Shown here: piece by piece, positions 23,575 to 36,519 of the stretch
How the letters are laid out: every line of letters starts with the position of its first letter
Position numbering within the stretch: the first letter of the stretch is position 1
NCBI GenBank assembly: GCA_949825025.1
Contig: OX463778.1
Coordinates: forward strand, 2,928,501 to 2,992,500
Reading direction: 5' to 3'
Origin: Siphlonurus alternatus
Taxonomy: Eukaryota; Arthropoda; Insecta; Ephemeroptera; Siphlonuridae
Length of the DNA: 64,000 nucleotides
Position numbers and translations under genes: made by a program
The notes under the pieces: model-generated
What the model was told of the DNA's origin: nothing
The model's input: the letters and a program-made list of their open reading frames with translations, nothing else
Databases searched by the model: none

Positions 23575-26500
23575 ATGGTCAGGAAGAAGATTGATAATCG
23601 AATTCGCCTTCTCATAGAGAATGGAGTCAAACTTGGACACAGAACAATGTTTGTTATTGTCGGCGACAAAGGACGTGATCAGGTACTGTACTGTATGCAT
23701 ATGATATGCTCTTTCTGTAGGTAAATTTTAATACATTTGCCTACTGTTTATTTATATATTTTATACTGTTTTGCATACATCGTATTATAGCTATGTTTTT
23801 GGAGTTTAAGACACTCATGATAAAATATATTTCATTAATTTAAGTATTTTTATGTAACTTTCAAAGTGTGTTTGCAGGTTGTCATACTCCATCACATGCT
23901 GTCCAAAGCAGCAATCAAAGCTCGCCCTAGTGTTCTTTGGTGTTACAAAAAGGAACTTGGCTTCAGCAGGTAAATTAAAATGAGTATTTTTATAAATTGT
24001 CTGACTACCTGGGATTAGCAATCTAACGTGTGTTTTGTTTTAGCAATAGGAAAAAACGAATGAAACAACTACAAAAGAAAATTAAAGCAGGAAAATTAAA
24101 TGTAAACGAAGATGATCCATTTGAATTATTTGTATCATCCACAAACATTCGTTACTGCTACTACTCTGAGACACATAAAATTCTGGGTAGCACTTATGGG
24201 ATGTGCGTCCTTCAGGTAAATATCATCTTCATATTTTGATTCATGTAACATTGTTATGAACTGACAATGATGTGACAGGACTTTGAAGCACTGACGCCCA
24301 ACCTGCTAGCTCGTACTGTGGAGACAGTTGAAGGTGGCGGACTGGTGGTGTTGCTGCTACGTTCTGTCTCATCACTGCGGCAACTCTACGCCATGAGCAT
24401 GGATGTTCACGAGAGGTTCCGCACTGAAGCTCATCAAGATATCGTTGGACGCTTCAACGAGAGGTGAGTTAACGGTTGTACACAAGTACAATTATTTTGA
24501 TACTAATCTAAAGTGCTAATATGAAATTGTACCATTCTTGTCAGGTTCTTGCTGTCACTGTCGTCATGTTCTCGCTGCCTCGTGGTTGACGACCAGCTGG
24601 CGGTGCTGCCTCTCTCCTCACACGTGCTCTCGTTGGAGCCAGTGGGAGAGGTTCCTGCCTCCGAGGGAGAGGCGGAGCTGGCTCAGCTGAAGCTCAGTCT
24701 GCATGACACACAGCCAGTAGGCGCACTTTCTTCGTTGTGCCGCACCCTCGACCAAGCTCGAGCGCTTCTTAAGTTCATAGAGGCTGTCTCAGAGAAATCC
24801 CTCAGATCAACAGTGTCCCTCACGGCAGCTAGAGGGCGTGGAAAGTCAGCCGCTCTGGGGCTTGCAATCGCCGGAGCCGTAGCTTTTGGATACTCCAATA
24901 TCTTCGTCACGAGTCCCAGTCCAGAAAACCTCAAAACTCTTTTTGAGTTCATCTTCAAAGGTAAGATACCAGAACGGGGAAATTTGCAACAGTAACAATT
25001 GTTATTTGTTTTAAATGTCTTTTAAAAATCAATACACTCCACAAGTCTAAAAAAAAAACTGTTACATTGAGCTATTGCTATAAAAATCTTAAAAAACTTG
25101 ATCAAGTGCAGTTCAATTTATGTAGTGTATAAGTGTGCATGTTCTTTCTCTACTTAAATGTATAAATTTTCTCTTGCAGGCTTTGATGCTCTAGAGTACC
25201 AAGAGCATTTAGACTATGATTTAGTGCAATCCACCAACCCAGAGTTCAACAAGGCAGTGGTGCGAGTCAACATATTCAGGGATCACAGACAAACAATCCA
25301 GGTAAGGAAAACTTTTACTATAGTATTATTAATTAAATGTCTCTTACAAATGTTCTTACATACATATAAAGCCTACAAGTTAATTATAAGGAAATCAATA
25401 AAAATAAACACAAAAATAAATCATCCAAATTTCCAACTACTGGTATTCCCTATGATTTTGTTGAAACTCTTTCTCATGGTACGACGTCTGTGCCAACAGT
25501 ACATCCACCCGAGTGACGCGCAGAAGCTGGGCCAGGCGGAGCTTGTGGTGATTGACGAGGCGGCGGCCATCCCCCTGCCGTTTGTCAAGAGTCTGCTGGG
25601 ACCGTACCTCGTCTTCCTGTCCTCCACCATCAACGGGTGAGGACCTGACCGTAGCAACTCTTAGTTGTGCTTTTCTGACTGCCTTTCTTTATGGTCTTAT
25701 GTAGCCAAAAGCTAAAATGAGGTAAATGGAAGACTTAATCTAAGATTTGTTGTATACGTAAATTTTATTAAAGTATGCATTTTATTTACAACATCCCTTT
25801 CATTAATTTATTCCTATAGATTAAAGGAGAATTATGAAAAAAATATCTAAATTATAATTTTTGCAATTCATATACAGTAAATTATTATTGGATAGATTAT
25901 TGTTTATATAATGTTTTAATGTAATAAGAATGCCTTTGAAAAAATTCTTTTTAATTCTGATTATATTTATTTACACTGCATTTTTATCAAGAACTACTGT
26001 ACGAGTATTTCTTATTATTATTTTAACTCATAAGTACGTCTGCAGGTATGAGGGTACTGGCCGCTCGCTGTCTCTCAAGTTGCTGCAGCAGCTGCGTACT
26101 CAAGCCGCTCCTGTTGGGACATCTGCAGATAAGAAGAGCAGCAACCCCGCCGCAACTGGCAGGGCCCTCAATGAGGTAAGAGCACTGTCAAAATGGCCTT
26201 TGAACTCAGTAATTACGTAATTATATTAATTAAAATATTTTTATATACCAAACGTAATGTTGTTGATCTCACACACCTTGATTCTCAACAAACTTGGCTC
26301 AATAATTTATCCCACTCCAGAGTCAAATTGTTTGGTTGGTTGGTACCAATGGCGGAACTTGTTTTTCAACATTGTTCACAGTGCTCTCTGGGGCTCCTAA
26401 TACCCAGTCTGCACGCCAGACAGTTAAGTACCGTTTCTTAGCGGGGCACGTATGTTGTTTGAACAACATTCCGCGGTCTTAATCACCCCAGCGGAGTATA

Positions 26501-29500
26501 GACAGCCGTAAGCTGCCTTCCTCCTACCAACTCTTTCATCTAGTAGCCAGTCACACCCATTCCAAGTCGCGAAAAGTCTGCCGTATTCGGGATTTGAACC
26601 GGGGACCTCTCGGACGAGAGCCAAGTGCACTAACCACTACACCAAAGAGCAGGTAATTGTGACTTCTTTGCAACAGGTGGTGTTGGAAGAGAGCATCCGT
26701 TACAAACCTGGTGACGCGGTGGAGGCGTGGCTCACAAACCTGCTGTGTCTCGACTCGACCTCCGTGGCCCCCCTGCTGTCTGGCTGCCCACCTCCGGACA
26801 GCTGTGACCTCTACTACATCAACAGGTGAGCTTCTCGATCACTCTGTGTGTGACCTCAGGACCATCTTATTTCTCTTAATCTTTAACCCTGTGTTTTTTA
26901 ATTGCAGAGACACACTGTTCTGCTACCACAAAGCATCAGAAGCATTTCTACAAAGGTTAATGGCATTGTATGTTGCCTCTCATTATAAGGTAAGGTTTTA
27001 TTTATTTAATTTTTTTTTAACATTAATTTTGTTTTAATGGTGCCTAATAATTTTTATTCATTGATTTATTTGCAGTATTTGTTTATTTTATTATTATTAC
27101 TTTTTTTTTTTTTAACATAACAGTTTGTGATTAAACAAGAAAAACATAGATCATGTTATTTAAAATTCTATCAACAACTAAAAACACTATTTAATCTTAT
27201 TTTTTTAAATATGCTACAGCATTTCCACCTATACAGTTGTAAAAAAAAATAATAATAATAATTAATTAATTAACTAAAAAACAACTTATTTATATTTATA
27301 TTGCTTATAATACATTCCCATGTCTTGAAAAAAAGAAAAAAACCCTGTTATTGAAAACATAAATACAGTAAAGTACAATTATTTACTAAAATTGACAATA
27401 CAGCATTTATTGTTTAAGAAATAGTACCATCATTCATGCCATATTTTCATGGTGTATTTTGTTTGTGCCAACAGAACAGCCCCAACGACCTTCAGCTGCT
27501 GTCAGACGCCCCGGCACACCACCTCTTCTGCCTGCTTGGTCCCGTGGACCCCCAGCAGCGCCGCCTGCCCGAGGTTCTGGTGGTGCTGCAGGTGTGTCTC
27601 GAGGGACAGGTGTCCAAGGACTCCGTGGCCTCGGGGTTGCAGCGAGGCAAGCGGGCCGCGGGGGACCTCATTCCTTGGACAGTGGCGCAGCAGTTCCAGG
27701 ACCAGGATTTCCCCGGACTCAGTGGTGAGTCTTTATTTAGTGTATCATGTAAAGCAACCTTTCTTGTAGAGATAAAACCATCTAGTCAAAAGAAGAAAGG
27801 ATTAACTATTTTAGCAAAACTTAAAAATAGTACAATGTTTAAAAATACAAGCTCTACGATATGTCATAAATTAAGCTGTGTCTAAAAAGCTAAAAAGTTT
27901 TTTCATTGGTATATGTATTGCTTTATTTTATCCCAATGTCTGGTAACTGCAAAGTTACCATCAAAACAAATTTAACCTTTGCTGATGTTTCCCTAGGTGC
28001 AAGGGTGGTTCGTATTGCCACACACCCTGACTACCAGGGTATGGGTTACGGTAGCCGGGCGCTGGGGCTGCTCAAGCAGTACTACAACCTTGAGATACCG
28101 AGTGTGGATGAGGAGGACCGACCCCAGGAGGCCATCACCAGCGTCAGTGTCGAGGACGTCAGTCTGCTGGAGGAGGTCATCGGTGAGTCATCATCACAAC
28201 ACGTTGGGTACTGCAACGTAACTGCTGCCAGTGTATCTTTGTTTTGTTTGTATATATTTTTTTTAATTTTCTTTCATTTGTAAATTTTATATTTTGTTCT
28301 TGTAGATTTTTGTTGCTTTATTTGTTGTTAAATAGAAGGTGTATCATAAAGAATTATTTAAAAAAATATGTAAATTTCTAAAACTTCTTGTAATTTGCAT
28401 ACAGAATATATCAAGAATATTTTGGTGTTCTCCTATAATTTTGTCCCTTTAATAACTTTTAGAAAATTTCAATTATCTTTTTTTGTTTTGCAATTTTGAA
28501 TTTTGTTTTAAAATCTTATAAATTCTTTATATTTTAATACACATAGTGCTTAAAAAATTATATTTCCTAACCTTTGCTGTTATAATACGGGAATAGTGCA
28601 ATAATTTTTCTCAATTTTTAGAGCCCCGAAAGTCTCTGCCGCCGTTGCTGCTGAAACTGAGTGAGCGTCCGCCCGAGAGACTCGACTACCTGGGGGTCTC
28701 GTTTGGAGTCACCGCCGAGCTGCTCAAGTTCTGGAAGAGAGCCCACTTTATCCCAGTCTACCTCAGGTGTGTTGAGACTGGACAAGTCATGGAATTTCCT
28801 ACTCTCATGTTCATAAATTCTAACATAAATTTACTTATTTTTAATTTCAAAGATAGTTTAGTATTTTTTGCTCATGTTAGCAAAATAAACTGCTTAGAAC
28901 AGTGCCACAAAAAGCAATAAAATGTTAAACTTAATTTATGTATTAAAATAATTAAATTCTAGCACCAAATTTCATTGTTATGTAACTAGCTGTCACAAAC
29001 TTTATGAACTAATAGAACATTAAAAATTATAATAAAATGTTAATTTACCACATTTTGACTGATCTTGACGTTGACTTGCAGACAGACCCCCAATGAGCTG
29101 ACGGGCGAGCACTCTTGCATCATGTTGCACGTTCTCGCTGAGCACTCTCGAGGTGGCGCCTCCTGGCTGCCGGACTTCTGGCGGGACTTCTGCCGGCGCT
29201 TCGTCTCCCTCCTGGGCTTCCAGTTCCGCGGTCTCGCCCCTGCCTTCGCTCTCAGCATGCTGCAGAACCGCACGGCCACTGACACACCAACAGGTGCGAG
29301 AAACACCTCATAGCCATGTTTATGAGCCCTGTGTGTTTGTTGACAATGGGTATTCAATATTTGTTTTCAAAAAGTTACATCCTCTAAAGTAATAATATAG
29401 TAGCTAACCTAGCAAGTTTTTATTTTAACTGTAGTTACTTATAATTTTTCTTTCAGTCATAAATTTTGGTTAAAGCAGGAAATATATACTGGTATATATT

Positions 29501-29905
29501 TTATTTATATCTTCATGAGATAGAAAATATTTAAAAGTTTTGTGCTTTGGAAAACATAATATATAGCGAAAAGATTTGAAAAACAAAGATAAACCAATCA
29601 TCAGGATTTTACAGGTGTCCTAATTTAATATTTTTATTACACAAAAAACAAACTAAAATGGGAATATTAAAAAAAAATACACTTCGTAATTTCTGTAAAG
29701 AAAGTTCCATACACTGACAGGTGACATTACAGACCTGTCGCGATCTGAGCTGGACGCACACCTGACGCAGTACGACGTGAAGAGACTCGAGATGTACTGT
29801 AACAACATGGTGGACTACCACCTGATCATGGACCTGGTGCCCACCCTGGCCAAGCTCTACTTCCTGAGACGTCTCGGAGACACCCACCTGTCAGCTGTCC
29901 AGGCC
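23575..29905 (+). CDS. NAT10: RNA cytidine acetyltransferase NAT10 (Kre33/TmcA), 3' end missing
   Basis: Nucleolar enzyme making N4-acetylcytidine in 18S rRNA and tRNA, using ATP and acetyl-CoA. Fifteen coding exons: 23575-23682, 23878-23969, 24044-24215, 24279-24463, 24545-24960, 25180-25301, 25500-25636, 26046-26175, 26677-26825, 26908-26989, 27475-27724, 27997-28182, 28622-28766, 29082-29293, 29721-29905 (857 codons, all phases consistent). It starts MVRKKIDNRIRLLIENGVKL. Motifs: TNIRYCYYSETHKILG; Walker A ARGRGKSAALG (281-291); Walker B VVIDEAAAIPLP (Asp384-Glu385); and the GNAT acetyl-CoA loop RVVRIATHPDYQGMGYGSRA (617-636). The last exon ends in a clean donor GTAAGT, so the gene continues. 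Human NAT10 is 1025 aa, so roughly 170 residues (end of the tRNA-binding region and basic tail) are absent, presumably in or lost at the gap from 30327. Identification is very secure. Confidence 0.97.
26425..26655 (-). mobile_element. tRNA-derived SINE in a NAT10 intron
   Basis: On the minus strand a tRNA-like head carries an A-box (GGTGTAGTGGTTAGTGC) and a B-box (GGTTCAAATCC, 26600-26590) about 45 bases apart. It is followed by an unrelated body (ACTTGGAATGGGTGTGACTG) down to about 26430. There is no 3' acceptor stem, so it is a SINE and not a tRNA gene. It ends about 20 bases before the acceptor of the ninth NAT10 exon. Confidence 0.7.
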
Positions 29906-30326
29906 GTAAGTACCCCTCATTGGTTAGATCTGCCTTGTTAACGTTGCCATTTATAGTAAAAACTCATCATTACGCAACTTATTGTTACGTAAAACTCGAT
30001 TTTGAGTAAAGAAGATTGTGGTCCCATCAAAAATAATTAACATTGCTTGTATAGAAAAAACTCGATATAAGTTAACACTTGATATAAGGTAAACCTAATT
30101 ACCTGGGTCCCTTGACTTAACATAATAACAAGTTGAAAAACTAGTTTTGTTGACTATAAGTACGCTATAGTTTTATTTAAAAATCTCCCTTTTATCATAA
30201 ACTTTGTATTTTATTGTACATAGTTTTGGGTACAATATTATATTAATTCTGCCTCGATGGCCTCTTTTAAGCAGTATCGTAATGATAAAGCAGCATGTTA
30301 GAAATAAATTTGTAGAAACTTGTTAT

Positions 30327-30526
30327 NNNNNNNNNNNNNNNNNNNNNNNNNNNNNNNNNNNNNNNNNNNNNNNNNNNNNNNNNNNNNNNNNNNNNNNNNN
30401 NNNNNNNNNNNNNNNNNNNNNNNNNNNNNNNNNNNNNNNNNNNNNNNNNNNNNNNNNNNNNNNNNNNNNNNNNNNNNNNNNNNNNNNNNNNNNNNNNNNN
30501 NNNNNNNNNNNNNNNNNNNNNNNNNN
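30327..30526. other. Assembly gap (200 N)
   Basis: Exactly 200 N bases, a placeholder length. It falls downstream of the last visible NAT10 exon and abuts a GC-rich repeat, so the true missing length is unknown and may include the NAT10 3' exons. Confidence 0.99.
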
Positions 30527-30527
30527 G

Positions 30528-31005
30528 TTAGAGGTCTGCACGGGCTCGGGCCTGGCAGCGGGGTGTGTGCAACGGATCTGGGCTGGGCCAGACCCGCGGG
30601 CCGGACGGGCCTATTCTTCAAAACTTTAATATTACGTGTTACAAGGACTTTTTTTTAACTTAGAGAAGCTACAGAGATGCAAAAATAAAAAAAATATATA
30701 AAATACGTTTTTTTTTTTTTTCAGTTTTATGACGATCATACATCGTATAGAACTAAAGTGAAAAGGCACACATAAAGACATAACAGACTGAATAAAAAAA
30801 AAAAATGAAACAATATAAAACCGAACAAAACTGCCGATGGCCTTATACACTAAATGAGCGGGCCAACGAGCGGGCCGAGGGTTAATTTCAGACGGGCCGG
30901 GCCGGGCCGCGCTGTGGAAAAACTTTCACGGGCCCGGGCCGGGCCAGGCGCAGCAGCCAATGGGTCGGGCCGGGTCTCAAAAATCCGGCCCGTGCAGACC
31001 TCTAA
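30528..31005. mobile_element. hAT-like element abutting the gap
   Basis: Ends TTAGAGGTCTGCACGGGC and complement GCCCGTGCAGACCTCTAA, with subterminal GGGCCGGGC-rich blocks around an AT-rich middle. This is the architecture of short non-autonomous hAT elements. The left flank lies in the N gap, so a target duplication cannot be checked. Confidence 0.55.
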
Positions 31006-31407
31006 TTCAGGTCGTGCATTTTTAGAAATAATTAAGATTTGAAATTTTATTTTTATTTTGGAACAACTGGTTGTACATACAACATGGTTCACGTCAGACA
31101 CTGAAAACAAAACATAAAACATTGCATAATCGATATAAATTTTAACCATTTATAAATATACAATAATAAAAAAGTCAATTATTAACAGGTACATTAATCA
31201 TAACACTTTCACTAATTTTGTTACTATAATATGATTTCACTGAATAGAACTCCTTTTCAATCAATATTTTTTTTAAACTTTTTTTAAAAACGTCACTTTC
31301 AATATTTTTTACACTATTTGGCAAGAAATCATAAATTTTTGCAGTTTGATAAAAAGAACTTTTCTCGAATTGAGCAGAGTTATGTCTTTCTGTAATAACT
31401 TTATCTT

Positions 31408-31531
31408 TAAAATGAAACAATATAAAACCGAACAAAACTGCCGATGGCCTACACTAAATGAGCGGGCCAACGAGCGGGCCGAGGGTTAATTTCAGACGGG
31501 CCGGACCGGGCCGCGCTGTGGAAAAACTTAA
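31408..31531 (+). repeat. Partial direct copy of the gap-adjacent hAT-like element
   Basis: About 120 bases repeat the inner right part of the element at 30804-30926 (from AATGAAACAATATAAAACCG through GAGCGGGCCAACGAGCGGGC to GCTGTGGAAAAACTT). Same orientation; the outer terminus is absent. Confidence 0.7.
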
Positions 31532-31928
31532 AAAAGTGATGACACCGTCAATCACTTTTTTTAGGGTCCTTCCTCTCAATAATTTATTAATGGCATACAC
31601 CCCCCTTCCTCCCTCATTTTTTTTTTTTATTTGCTACGCCATAATGCATTCTGCTGTTTTACACTCGAGTCTTGAGTGCATGCATATACATCAAAATATT
31701 CAAAATGCAACTTTTTTCCCCATAGAAAAACATTGAAAATTTTTTTTTTTATCCTTCTAGGCAGTGTTTTACATTTTGATCTACTTGCATCATGGTATCT
31801 GCTGCATGGCTGCTGAACAGATCGCTGCTGAAACAAAGAAACAACTTTCTTGTCCAATGAGGTCCAACTGCATGGGAGGTTTATTAAAGTAGAGTGAGTG
31901 AGTTTTTTTTTTAATATTTTATTTTTTA

Positions 31929-32482
31929 AAAATAGTTTAAGCTGCCTTCTATTGAGAAATGAAAACCAAAAAATTCCATCTCAAATAGTTTCACCACAAA
32001 AAATTCCCAAAGTTGGTGTTTCGGATTAACGTGCAGCCTTATGGAACATGAAACCGCGTTTTACTCCAACTTTTTCTGAACTATGGTACCATTTAAAAAA
32101 TACTTACGTAATCTATGATGAATTCTTTAATGAATTTTCAAATAAAATTTTTTTTACGGGGTCGTTTTCTTGGAAAAAAATCATGAAAATCCTTATGGGA
32201 ATTAACCCGCAAAAACTTAAAGACTTTTTTCCGAAAAAACGGCTCCGTAATTTTTTTTTTATTTAAAAATCCATTAAAGAATTCATCATAGATTACGTAG
32301 GTATTTTTTAAATGGTAGCATAGTTCAGAAAATGTTGGAGTAAAACGCGGTTTTATGTTCCATAAGGCTGCACGTTAAAGGCCTCCGAAACACCAACTTT
32401 GGGAATTTTTTGTGGTAAAACTATTTGAGATGGAATTTTTTGGTTTTCATTTCTCAATAGAGGGCAGCTTAAACTATTTTTA
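31929..32482. repeat. 554-bp palindromic element
   Basis: Long inverted repeat: ATAGTTTAAGCTGCC...TTCTCAATAGAGGGCAGC. Arms of about 240 bases pair closely (for example GGAACATGAAACCGCGTTTT with AAAACGCGGTTTTATGTTCC), with a loop near 32150-32230. No coding content. Confidence 0.75.
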
Positions 32483-32977
32483 GATAAATTGGCTCAATAT
32501 ATGGCATGATTGGCATGACAAATTAACTAAGTTCTATGATAAAATAAATTATAATATATAACCCCCCAACCTAACCCAGCCACAATCCATGTATTTTTCC
32601 CTATACCGCAACTGATTCTCTATACTGTTTTAAAATTATTTTGAGTGTACATAATATTTGCCACCATTATTGTATTATATGTGTAATTTTTTATTCTTAA
32701 ATCCAACATTGCTTAATTTAATATCAGTCTCAGTTGACATAGCAGCTCTTATATATCACTGTAAGAGTATTGCACCATGTATGTACCATATGGTATGATA
32801 ATATGTCCCATGGCAAAGACCCTTGTGATTAGAGGCAAGTTTCGTAGCTTCCGCTTTCGCAGAGAGAGCTTTTTCATTGCGTTTATCGGAGCGGAAAACC
32901 AGACCCTCGTCAAGTATTATCGAAGAATTACTGCAATTTTTTTCTGTCATTTCTTTCAATGTATGATATTATAGTAT

Positions 32978-33018
32978 CCCCGTCGCGAACTGTAAGCTCT
33001 TAGGGGTGTATCCTTGTC
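32978..33018 (+). repeat. SINE 3' tail fragment
   Basis: CGAACTGTAAGCTCTTAGGG then GTGTATCCTTG: the same tail that ends the 5S-derived SINE at 22150 and recurs at 11553. Probably a 5'-truncated insertion. Confidence 0.5.
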
Positions 33019-34553
33019 AAACAAAAAAAGTATTTCTGCAATACACGTGGCTAAGTGCGCACTACAATCTTTATGAAGACGTCGCTAATTACACATGTGA
33101 CAGTTTCTGTAGAACGCCTTCCAAATTATCAGTTTTAATAAGACCATACTAAGAAGTTTTGTAATGATCAGTTTTAATAAGACCATACTAAGAAGTTTTG
33201 TCGCTATAACTAGTTTGCATATTAATGAAGATGAGTTTTACTGTCATATATTGTCGGCATAGTCAGACAGAAAAAAGATGAGAAAGCAATTAGCCAATTG
33301 CTTTAATATTAATATTAAATTAATATTTAAAAAAATTAATGGTCAATCAAGGCTCTTATGAAGCAGTGTGTATATTTAATTATTACTGATTGTGCTGAGT
33401 ATTTTATATATATCTTACAAAATCAGTTGTATTTAGAATGCATTTGAAATATAGGGGAAAATATTTTAAAATTTTTAATCATGTAATTTAATTAAATTAG
33501 TTACTTAATACTTGAGTTGCTATTATTTAAATTGCAGGTATAAAAACAGGCACATATCGTAAATATTAGTGGAATTTAGACGTCTAAAAAAAAAAAAAAG
33601 ATCAATATGGCAACATTATATGACCAATTACGACATATTATTTTATTTTTTTATTAATTTCCCTCATGCATGAATGCATAAATAATAACAACTCAATAGC
33701 TAAAGGACAAACAAATTGTCCAATAAGGACATATAACTTCCTTCCCGAAGGTTGTGTAGTGAATCAATGAAAAACACAATACGAAGAAAACAAACAATAT
33801 TTATTTATACATTAGAATTTAACTGTCATAATCTCATCATTATTTTTTAATAAAACAAAGCACTACTCGTGAAACATACTATATTTTATTATGTCAATTT
33901 GATTCGATTTTTTGTATGATAATTAAATATCATATACACGACTAATGCATTATTTATAGTGAATCTTAAATGTAAGATTTTGTTGACGATCTGCGGACTG
34001 AGATCACGATTTTTAGATTTAAGGCTTAATTGCGTGGTGAGGGCCACAATTCAACAACTACATTTATTTTTTTATAAATTTTGTGACCTTGTGCTTGGCC
34101 GCCGTACCTGCCAGATTAAACTGGATACTTTATGTCCCTGACCCAGTGCAGGATGCTGCATCTCACATGATGAAATGTTTACGCTGCATGTATTTTCTCT
34201 TTGTTTCCAATGAATTCGTTATATAAGTTTGTTTTAATTCAATCCGAGACATTTCGTTACTTAAATTTTAATAACAATTGAACTGTTTAGAGGTTTCATT
34301 TATTAATATAATGTTACAGTATATAATATATGCACAGTATATAAAATATATTATAGCTCGACACCTCATCTGATGCCATATATTATATAATAAATATAAT
34401 AATATATTATAAGGAAAATATACAATTTAAATATATTATATACGGTCTAGTAATCGGGTAAGGAGATTCCATAATAAGCGGCTTCAGTAAGGAAAGAGTT
34501 AGAAACTTTCCCAATATATTTTACCGTAATAGAGCTGGGCCAGAAATACTCCC

Positions 34554-34648
34554 GCTATGAATTTTCTGATTGGCTGACGTTACACCTAATTAAGAGGTTC
34601 TTTACTTTTAGGTGTAACGTCCTGCAGCTAATCAAAAAATTCATAGCC
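34554..34648. repeat. Short inverted repeat
   Basis: CTATGAATTTTCTGATTGGC with GCTAATCAAAAAATTCATAG, plus ACGTTACACCTAA with TTAGGTGTAACGT, around a short loop. Confidence 0.6.
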
Positions 34649-34659
34649 CTTACGGCGAC

Positions 34660-35080
34660 TTAAGGGCATTGGGTGTAGCACCGGTAGTTGGCAACACTGA
34701 CGTATCTTCACCATGTTAATTTTTGATCATTGCTCCTTGGAGTAATTTTTATGCTAGAGCTAAGCTGATTGCTGTAGTATCAAGATAATTAGTAGCCCAA
34801 GTGCACAATTTGGCTAAATAAAGCCTGATTTAAAGAAAAGTATTTTTTTTTATATTTTAGAAAAATGCATGTAAATTTAAAAAATTACTAAAAAATACTT
34901 TTCTTTAAATCAGGCTTTATTTAGCCAAATTGTGCACTTGGGCTACTAATTATCTTGATACTACAGCAATCAGCTTAGCACTAGCATAAAAATTACACCG
35001 AGGAGCAATGATCAAAAATTAACATGGTGAAGATACGTCAGTGCTGCCAACTACCGGTGCTACACCCAATGCCATTAAGC
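34660..35080. repeat. 420-bp palindromic element
   Basis: Arms of about 190 bases (outer end GCATTGGGTGTAGCACCGG, complement CCGGTGCTACACCCAATGC; inner GGCTAAATAAAGCCTGATTT) pair almost completely around an AT-rich loop at about 34850-34890. Confidence 0.8.
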
Positions 35081-35529
35081 GATTTAATTCTGATTCTGGC
35101 TTTATATGTGTGACCCCCTTTTTTGGGGAGGGGGGGAGGAGGGGGAGGCTTGCATGTATTTGCTATGTCCTAAAGTATTACTGTATGTATTTTTTTCTAT
35201 TTTACAAAACTGTTAATGTATTATATCGATGGGGTCATGTGCAATGACCAAAGAAATCCGTGTTGCATCTGATTCAGTAAATGCCATCATTCTGTATTTT
35301 AGAATTAAATTTCTGTGTATTCAATTGCACATTGTTTCCATCTTCTCTTGCAAATTACATAATCAAAATCTGAATATATATATTTTTTAATGTCTTGAAA
35401 AATTGCAAACGAATTTCTTGCATAAAGTTCACATTTGCAACAGGGATAAAAAAAAAAATGCTACGGAGCAGGAGCAAGTCAAAAACGCATTTACGTTAAG
35501 CAAATATGTAACAACAAGAAGAATATACT

Positions 35530-35717
35530 CAGGGGCGGATCCAGCCCGCGGCTTTGGGGGGGGGGGGGGGGGGGGCGGTGCCCCATCCCGCAATGTTAAA
35601 TTTTGGAGTGGGAGCTAGGGGGGGGGCGATGGGTGGTAATACCTTCAATGTATTTTGGGACCCTTAAGGGGGGGGGGGGCGATCGCCCCCATCGCCTCCC
35701 CCTTGGATCCGCGCCTG
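35530..35717. mobile_element. Non-autonomous hAT element with 8-bp target duplication
   Basis: Ends CAGGGGCGGATCCAG and CTTGGATCCGCGCCTG are inverted repeats; both flanks carry the identical octamer AATATACT (35522-35529 and 35718-35725). An 8-bp duplication is diagnostic of hAT. The interior is mostly poly-G tracts. Confidence 0.8.
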
Positions 35718-36519
35718 AATATACTATTCAATACATAAACTTTGCATAATTTATTCATAATTTTACAAAACAATAATTTTGATATACTGCAGTTATCTTG
35801 AAACAAAATGTAAAATACAGAAATTTTATTTATCATAAAACTGGGTTGACCATTGAATGACAGATATTTTACACCAATATAATTAATGGTAATCTTAATA
35901 CATATAGTATAATATATAGTCAAATTTTTGTGTTAAAGTTATTATAGTAATGTTAATATTATAATAAAATAGTGCTACAGTTCATATAATGTACCACGAC
36001 ACCACGACGAGTAGAAAGGAGGGGGAGTGGGAGTGTCCTACGTCCTACGATACAATGTAGCGATTAATCTGAGTAACTACAAGTGCGAAAAGTACTGAAA
36101 ATAAGGTTTAATTAGCCCATTTAATGTACTGAAACCTATAAAAAGTCCTTACTATAAGGTGAAAATAATTGTACTGAAATCGAATTCAGCATCTAATAAT
36201 TTAGTGTGTACGGCGTCATGTTGTTGTATTGAAAATATATGTAGACGGAATCGAATGAAATAAATTTTAAAAATTTGAGAGTGTTCTGAAATTGAATCGC
36301 TTATAGTTTGGCCAAACTCAAGGCAGCGTTTTTTTCACAACAGCTCCATTTCCGGTTTCCGTCCATAAGGCCCCCCATCATGTTAAACTTGTATACCTCA
36401 AATTTCACAAAACTGATCGGACGAATCCACTTAAAAATTTGTATGCCACCTATATTGATGGCAAGTTGTAAGTTCCGTGCCAGTCTTGTTGCATTCAAGT
36501 GGACTATAGGGGATCCCAA

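Noticed and set aside
26580..26655. tRNA gene on the minus strand
   Set aside because: A- and B-boxes are present but no acceptor stem closes and a SINE body follows.
29040..29357. 105-codon minus-strand frame
   Set aside because: Antisense shadow of NAT10 exon 14.
30204..30658. Open reading frames of 70-140 codons across the N run
   Set aside because: They exist only because N is read as any codon; no real sequence supports them.
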